Shown here piece after piece: positions 58,398 through 64,000 of a stretch of DNA of 64,000 bases. The notes below the pieces were generated by a model that was given only the letters and a program-made list of their open reading frames with translations, was not told where the DNA came from and made no database searches. Position 1 is the first letter of the stretch, and every line of letters starts with the position of its first letter. Both the position numbers and the translations under genes were made by a program. The stretch comes from Cycas panzhihuaensis (lineage: Eukaryota > Cycadophyta): positions 184,209,741-184,273,740 of the forward strand of contig CM041465.1 in assembly GCA_023213395.1 (NCBI GenBank), written 5' to 3'.

Positions 58398-60092
58398 TGC
58401 CACTTAGGGCTAATTCAGTGAGAAAAGTTGAGACTAGACAGGAGAGAAGCCAACGTTGGAAAGCGGAGAAAAGCCAGGAAGGCACTTGTAGACCCAAGGA
58501 GCCAGTTGAAAAGAAATCGGTGAAGAGAAACGTTTTGAAGGGCCAACAAGAGGGAAGGCTGACCCCAGACGTGCGCAGGAAAGAGATTCAACAAAAAGAA
58601 AGAATAGAGGACGCCCAGGAGGAGAAGCGGCAGGTAGAGGCAGAAGATTTAGGACAGACAGAAGATAAGGATGTGCAGATTTTGAAACAGAGCAGGTTAC
58701 CCTAGAAGAAGGAAAAACAATTAGTCTAGAAGTATATAGTACTACCACAGCAGGGTGGGACTGCTACATTGTGGAAGTTAAAGACTCCCATGCCCATGTA
58801 TTAAACCCCTTGTTCGGTAGAATGATTGAAATCTTTTCAGGGTCAACATTTTTGGGAGAAAGCCTAGAAAGTGCAAACAAGATTGTATCAAATCAAGGAG
58901 GAAGTGAAGGAGGAGGAGCAAGCACAGCAAGAAATATAAACAGAACTAGGCAAGGGGGACTAATTTCTTCAGGTCCAACAAATATGATGCAAGGAAATGG
59001 AATGGAGGAGGAAATCAAGCAAATTCTCAATACGTAATAGTTCAAAATGATGCAATGTTTGGGCATTTGCAGTTTGATGGCTTAGGAGATCCGGGAGATC
59101 ATCTGGCTTTATTTTCTAATATGCTAAAGATCAAGAAAATTAAGGATCCGGAGGAGATCAGGGCAAGATTTTTCTCCACATTGCGAGGGGTAGCAATAGT
59201 CTGGTATCAATATGTGGCAAAGACAAATCTCATATGGGAAGTGGTGCGGAATACGCTTTTGACAGATTCCAGAGACTAAGGGATCCAATGTCCATCTTTC
59301 AAGCCTTGGAGGAAATACAGCAAGTGCCAGGTGAGTCAGCAAATTATTTTGATGGTAGACTCAGGATAATTATGAAGAAAATGGATCCTGCTATACCCAT
59401 GAATCCAATGTTGTCCTTAAAATATTTTGTTCAAGGATTGTTGCCTCGTTTAAAAGAAAAAAACATTTTTCATCCATTAAATAGTTATGAACAAGTAAAA
59501 GAATTGGCACTGCGATTTGAGAATCAAATGAGAACATGATACTTACAAATTGGAACATAGAATGCGGGGCAAATAGGCCTACCTCAATGGACAATAAATC
59601 CAGAAGTTGAAACCTTGAGAAAAGAAGTAGAATTGTTGAAACAACATTCCTCGATGGTACCTGTTGGAGTAAATCAACAAAATGAAGAAATTGAAAAATT
59701 GAGGGCAGAGATAGCCAGATTGAAAGTGGGGAAATCTCAGGAAAATATTTGGTGCCCCCTCCCCTCCTTGTGGACAACCAAGACACTTTAAAAATGAGCA
59801 TCAGCAGATGGAGAGACGATGGTGTGACATCTGCAAAAGAGGAAATCATTATACATGGGAATGCTATTATAAAATCCCAGTAAGTGAATCTTTCTATCAA
59901 AGAAAAGAAAATACTTACTTTAAACAATATAAAGGAAAGACAAAACCAATCCGCTGTCATTTATGTTCTAGATGGGGACATTTTCGGACAGGCTGCCCAC
60001 TGCAAAAACAAGGAGATTATATCTGTGAGAAATGTGGCCTAGCAGATCATGAATGGGCAAACTGCCCAAAGAATCCTAGTTTGAAAATATAG
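58398..60092 (+). pseudogene. G3 gag with three zinc knuckles (broken)
   Basis: The N-terminal part 58398-58705 is highly charged (KKSVKRNVLKGQQEGRL). The gag domain is at 59055-59539 in two frames: LGDPGDHLALFSNMLKI, FFSTLRGVAIVWYQY, then after a shift FDRFQRLRDPMSIFQALEEI and QLRIIM-like helices to ALRFENQM. A coiled-coil-like region follows (about 59600-59740). The nucleocapsid part 59808-60092 has three CCHC knuckles: CDICKRGNHYTWEC, CHLCSRWGHFRTGC and CEKCGLADHEWANC. Most plant Gypsy gag proteins have one or two. It would package the RNA genome. Confidence 0.88.
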
Positions 60093-60365
60093 ACTTCTAA
60101 CTTGGCAACAAAGGTTCCATATAAGGAACAACCAGTCTATATTCAAACGAGAAGTGGAAAAGTTGCTGTTGCACCAGCCGTAGAAAATTTTCTTGACCCA
60201 GCAGTGGAAAAAAGAAGACTACGAGAAGCTGTCCAAGCTATATAGGAAGCAACAAAAACTGTGCAGCAGGACGAAGTAGAACATGCAAACAAATTTAAAG
60301 GCCAAGTTTATCAAAGGTGACCAGTGATGCATGAAGAACAATTGGGGAAAAATCTGTGGTAGAAA

Positions 60366-61540
60366 ATGCAAGAAATGAAGGAAGTATTGATTGAAACAGG
60401 AATTTCCATTCTTGTCACCACAATCTTTAGATGGTGGGAAGCCAGCTACTTTCAACAGGCAATTTTGGATCAAATCGAAAAGCCTATATTGCGAGCTTTG
60501 AAGACATATGCAACTGATCCAAGAGTCTCTATGACTCTTTTTGGTACGATGATTTGCAAAACTATTGTAGATGGTGGGTTAGGAGTAAATGTACTCCTAG
60601 AAACCACATGGATTTCATTGGGACGATCGGAAATGGTTTCCCCAGACTATGCGATTAGATTGGCCAATCAATTGCAAGTTTGACCAATGGGATCTCTGTT
60701 GAATATCCCAGTTACGGTGGCAGGAATTACAATTTATTTAGATTTTGCAGTTGTGAAAATGCAAAATCATAACAAAACATATCTTGCACTCTTGGGAAGA
60801 CCGTGGTTGCTAGCAACAGAAGCATTGCAAGATTGGGGAAAATTGACTTTTACCTTGCACTCTGCAGGAAAGAAAGTAGTGTTACCCCTTTGTTCGGATG
60901 GACCTCAGATAGAAAAAGTGGAAGATGTAGATACATCGTCCACAACCGCTACTTCAACAGCCACTACAATCAACCCTTGTTTAGAAACGACATTTCAAGT
61001 CTTAAAGAACCCTCCTTAACTTCCAAGTGAGGCTTCATCAACCTACCTGTTGGACTGGTTACAAACTGCATGGGAAGAAGAGGGAGATAAATCCTCAAAT
61101 TGTTGCCTCATGGAGCTATACCCAGACAAACAACAACAGGAGCAGAGTAAAGAAGGTAACCTTGTAGTCCAGGAGAAAAAAGAAAGCTTTGTAAAAAATC
61201 CTTCTTTTAATAAAACTCAAAATGATTGCTTGTATTCCCTATCTAAAAATTTGTCAGTAGAAGAATGTTTGGCTGTAATTTCTAACAGAAAAGGTATCTT
61301 TCTTTGAAAAAAAGTATTGTTATCAAATGAATCGAGAAGAAACAAGGAATTTTCCACAAGCATATTCTATTACAGAATATGGACAAAAGGAGAACTGTCA
61401 GGTGCTAGCCTATGGGCTAAATCGAGACGGGAAAACCATTCAAGAAAGGAAGCTCCAACTAAAAGCAATCAATGTTGGGATAGAGGAAGATCCTAAATGG
61501 ATACAAGTAGGAGATTATTGGGAGCCCGAAATGATATAGA
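60366..61540 (+). pseudogene. G3 protease and linker (broken)
   Basis: The aspartic protease is centred on KTIVDGGLGVNVLLE near 60560, where the usual DSG is DGG, and on YLALLGRPWLLATEALQDWG near 60780. A stop at 60681 separates the two halves. The linker to RT is open at 61050-61307 and 61327-61539 and has an acidic, Lys-rich composition (IEEDPKWIQVGDYWEPEM at its end), as in Tat/Athila pol. It carries several stops. Confidence 0.8.
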
Positions 61541-62350
61541 AAGCGACATCACTTTTTTGTGAATACAAGGATGTGTTCGCATGGTCCTATAAGGACCTAA
61601 AGGGAATCCCTCTAGAAGTAGGTGAACATAAGATTGACTTGATAGAAAATGTGAAACCAGTAAGGCAAAGACCTTACAGGATGAACCCACGATACAAAGA
61701 ACAAGTCAAAGTTGAGTTGGACAAATTACTAGAAGCTGGGTATATTTTTGAAGTAGAAAACAGTGAATGGATAAGCCCAGTGGTGATAGTACCCAAAAAG
61801 AACGAAAAACTTCGTGTATGTGTTGATTATAGGGCTTTAAATAAAGCCGCGAAAAAGGATCCATTCCCAATACCCTTCACAAAAGATATACTGGCAAAAG
61901 TAGCAGGCATGAGATATTCTCATTCACATATGGGTTCAGCGGTTATAATCAAGTCCAGATAGCACCTCAAGATCAATTGAAGACGACATTTGTCACAGAA
62001 TGGGGCATTTATGCCTACAGGGTTATGCCATTTGGGCTAACAAATGCTCCAACAACCTTCCAAAGAATTATTCTGAATATCTTTCGGAAGTTCATAGGAA
62101 AACCAATTGAAGTATTTTTGGATGATTGGACTTTGTATAGTCTTTTATAAGATCATTTCCTCCAATTGAGGTTAATGTTGGAATTGTGCAGGGAAAATAA
62201 ATTGTGCTTGAACCTTGACAAATGTACCTTTATGGTACCGTTTGGATCCTTGTTGGGACACATTGTCTCAAAAGGACTAATGACTGATCCAATGAAGGTT
62301 GAAGTAATCTTGAAATTTCCTGTTCCTCAAAACCCAAAAATCTTAAGGGA
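61541..62350 (+). pseudogene. G3 reverse transcriptase (broken)
   Basis: Starts near KDVFAWSYKDLKGIPLE (61573). Motifs are RQRPYRMNPRYKEQV, ISPVVIVPKKNEKLRVCVDY and ALNKAAKKDPFPIPF. A frameshift lies near 61935 inside the SGYNQ block. Next come VMPFGLTNAPTTFQRI near 62020 and the catalytic FLDDWTLYS near 62110, where the residue after the two Asp is Trp as in some Tat/Athila copies. A stop follows, then LNLDKCTFMVPFGSLLGHIV near 62205. The catalytic aspartates are kept. Confidence 0.9.
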
Positions 62351-62353
62351 TTT

Positions 62354-63110
62354 TTGGGAATGATTGGATATTATCGGAAGTTCATAAGAGGATATGCGCA
62401 AATTGCTTATCCTTTGGAATCCTTATTGAAAAAAGCAAACAAATGGGGATGGACAATGCGACAACAACTATCTTTTGATGTTTTGAAGAAAAAGATAGTA
62501 GAAGCCCCTGTGCTTAAATTTCCAGACTGGAACAAACCATTCCATGTGCATGTGGATGCCTCATTGTACGCCATTGGATGCGTATTGGCTCAACCGACTG
62601 ACCAAAAAACAGATCTTTCCATTGCCTTTGCAAGTCGGAAATTAACACCTGTTGAGCGTAACTATACAGTTACGGAACGAGAAGGGTTAGGCATGGTGTA
62701 TGCCTTGCAAAAATTTCGACACTATCTGCTAGCCAATCCATTTGTATTTTTTGTTGATCACCAAGCTTTGTAGCATTTGATTAATAAACTGATTTTGCAA
62801 GGGAGGATTAGTCGTTGGCTAATGCTTTTCCAAGAGTTCATATTTAAAATTGTAGTGAAGAAAGGTGATATGCACGTGATATCGAATCTTTTATCCAGAA
62901 TAAAAGAAGGAGAATCAGGTGCCGGGGTATTTGATGATTTCCCAGACCATAAGTTATTTTCTATTGAAGTTGCTCCATCATGGTATGAAGGAATCGCAGA
63001 ATATTTATCCACAGGGCAAACACCTAGGGGGCTGGAAAAGGCAAAAAGGAAGAGTTTCATCAAGAAAGCCTTTCCTTTCCAATTAATAGGTGGTATGTTA
63101 TAGAAATTAG
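62354..63110 (+). pseudogene. G3 RNase H and pre-integrase linker (broken)
   Basis: GMIGYYRKFIRGYAQIAYPL opens the connection; the RNase H core is FHVHVDASLYAIGCVLAQ (first Asp), AFASRKLTPVERNYTVTERE (Glu) and FVFFVDHQAL (Asp) up to a stop at 62771. The next frame, 62777-63103, has GRISRWLMLFQEFIFKIV and MHVISNLLSRIKEGE, the standard end of Gypsy RNase H, then a linker ending in FQLIGGML. Confidence 0.9.
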
Positions 63111-63114
63111 GGCT

Positions 63115-64000
63115 AGATGAAGTTTTGCGAAGGTGCATACTGTAACATGAAGTACAACCAATATTGAGGGAAGCACATGAAGGAATAGCTTCATCTCATC
63201 ACAGAGGAGAAGCCACAGCACAGAAAATATTGACAGTCGGACTATGGTGGCCGACATTGTTCGAAGATGCCGAGAAATGGGTAAAATCTTGCGATATCTG
63301 TCAGCAAACTGGTAAGCCGTCCAAACAAAATTTCCTTGCCTCTTCATCCTATTTTGGCCCAAGCTCCATTTGAAAAATGGGGGTTGGATTTTATGGGACC
63401 AATTAATCCCCTGGCAAGAAGGACAAATGCCTGGTATATATTGGTAGCTACAGATTTTTTGACCAAGTGGACATAAGCCAAACCTATGAAGAAGTGTGAT
63501 GCAAGAAGCACATCTCGCTTTTTGTATGAAATTATAGTAAGATTTGGCTGTCCTTTGGAAATTGTATCAGATCAAGGAGGGAGCTTTTTGAATCAATCGA
63601 TAAAATACTTGACCTCAGAGTTCTTGATATAACATGGCAAATCCTCACCATATTACCCCAGAGAAAATGGTCAAGTAGAAAGTACAAATAAAATTTTGAA
63701 GATAACTCTAATGAAAATTTGTAATGCGCAGCGAACAAATTGGGCAGAAAAATTGTATTCGGTTCTATGGGTAGATAGAACAATGAAAAAAAGATCACAT
63801 AAGCATACCCCATTTCAACTTGCTTATGGACTGGAAGCTGTGGTTCCTCTGGAGTTTCAAGCAGAAAGTCTGAGGGTGGCTCAACATCTAAGATCGAAAC
63901 CTAAAATTTCTTACGACCAAAGATTAATACAACTAATGAAATAGGATGAGACTCGAGCACGAGCCTTATGGGAGTTGCAGATTGAAAAGAAAAGGCGGAA
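63115..64000 (+). pseudogene. G3 integrase (broken, partial at edge)
   Basis: The zinc domain has H and H (REAHEGIASSHHRGEAT) and CDICQQTGKPS. After a frameshift near 63350 the core follows: WGLDFMGPINPLARRTNAW and ILVATDFLTKW (first Asp), IVSDQGGSFLN near 63565 (second Asp) and SPYYPRENGQVESTNKIL near 63650 (catalytic Glu). It then continues open to 63944 (HTPFQLAYGLEAVVPLEF) and to the edge after one stop. All three catalytic residues are readable. Confidence 0.9.

Larger units (their letters stand above)
57762..64000 (+). mobile_element. Ty3/Gypsy element G3 (OTA or Tat/Athila-like), runs off right edge
   Basis: The 5' LTR candidate 57762-58320 is followed by TTTGGTTCCGTTGTCGAG, close to the tRNA-Asp type primer-binding site known for Tat/Athila Gypsy elements. 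Gag, a three-knuckle nucleocapsid, protease, RT, RNase H and integrase follow in Gypsy order to the window end. About ten stops or frame changes are spread over 5.5 kb, fewer than in G1 or G2, so it is younger. No chromodomain has been reached. It sits inside C5. Confidence 0.9.

Noticed and set aside
59391-59960. 189-codon reverse-strand open frame
   Set aside because: Antisense shadow of the G3 gag region; no family resemblance.

Overview
The window is nuclear DNA of a seed plant. It is AT-rich and almost entirely made of transposable elements. The best guess is a gymnosperm, because old, deeply nested LTR retrotransposons surround one ordinary gene; that is an inference, since no sequence marker settles it. 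I found no bacterial-type operon, CRISPR array, rRNA or intact tRNA. Elements are labelled L1 (LINE), C1-C5 (Copia), G1-G3 (Ty3/Gypsy), N1-N3 (non-autonomous LTR elements) and S1 (solo LTR).

Layout. 1-3633: 3' part of a plant L1 LINE with reverse transcriptase and a C-terminal RNase H. 4430-8939: old Copia relic C1. 11003-12856: a 69-bp alternating purine-pyrimidine tract, a long inverted repeat (arms about 400 bp) and a tandem duplication of about 287 bp. 13211-13856: the only cellular gene seen, the promoter and first two coding exons of an LC8-type dynein light chain. Its last exon was not found; it may lie beyond the right edge, in which case most of the window is one giant intron, or the gene may be broken.

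15442-35696: a chromodomain Gypsy element (G1, about 6 kb once its guests are removed) with matching GTGAA target-site duplications. It carries three separate insertions: N1 (ATTAG duplication), the young Copia C2 (GTCAA, LTRs differing at one base in 374) and the gag-only N2. 37553-47147: Copia C3 (GTTTT duplication) containing a second gag-only element, N3, inside its own LTR and a solo LTR, S1, inside its reverse transcriptase. 47153-64000: a four-deep stack, with Gypsy relic G2 interrupted by Copia C4, C4 interrupted at its RT catalytic motif by Copia C5, and C5 interrupted in its RT by Gypsy G3, which runs off the right edge.

How the parts relate. All three G1 guests and both C3 guests can be removed cleanly using target-site duplications, and the host reading frame resumes across each junction, which gives a relative order of insertion. 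LTR divergence by eye agrees: G1 about 20 percent, N1 about 10, N2 about 8, N3 about 4, C2 about 0.3. N2 and N3 keep only a gag-like gene between LTRs and must depend on another element's enzymes. C2 has near-identical LTRs but a pol gene with several lesions, which suggests it too was moved in trans. C2 and S1 carry clustered heat-shock-type GAAnnTTC dyads in their LTRs. I see no new defence or enzymatic system; the more unusual items are the gag-only pair, the heat-shock-like LTRs, the GC-rich leader of C2, the long hairpin and the split LC8 gene.
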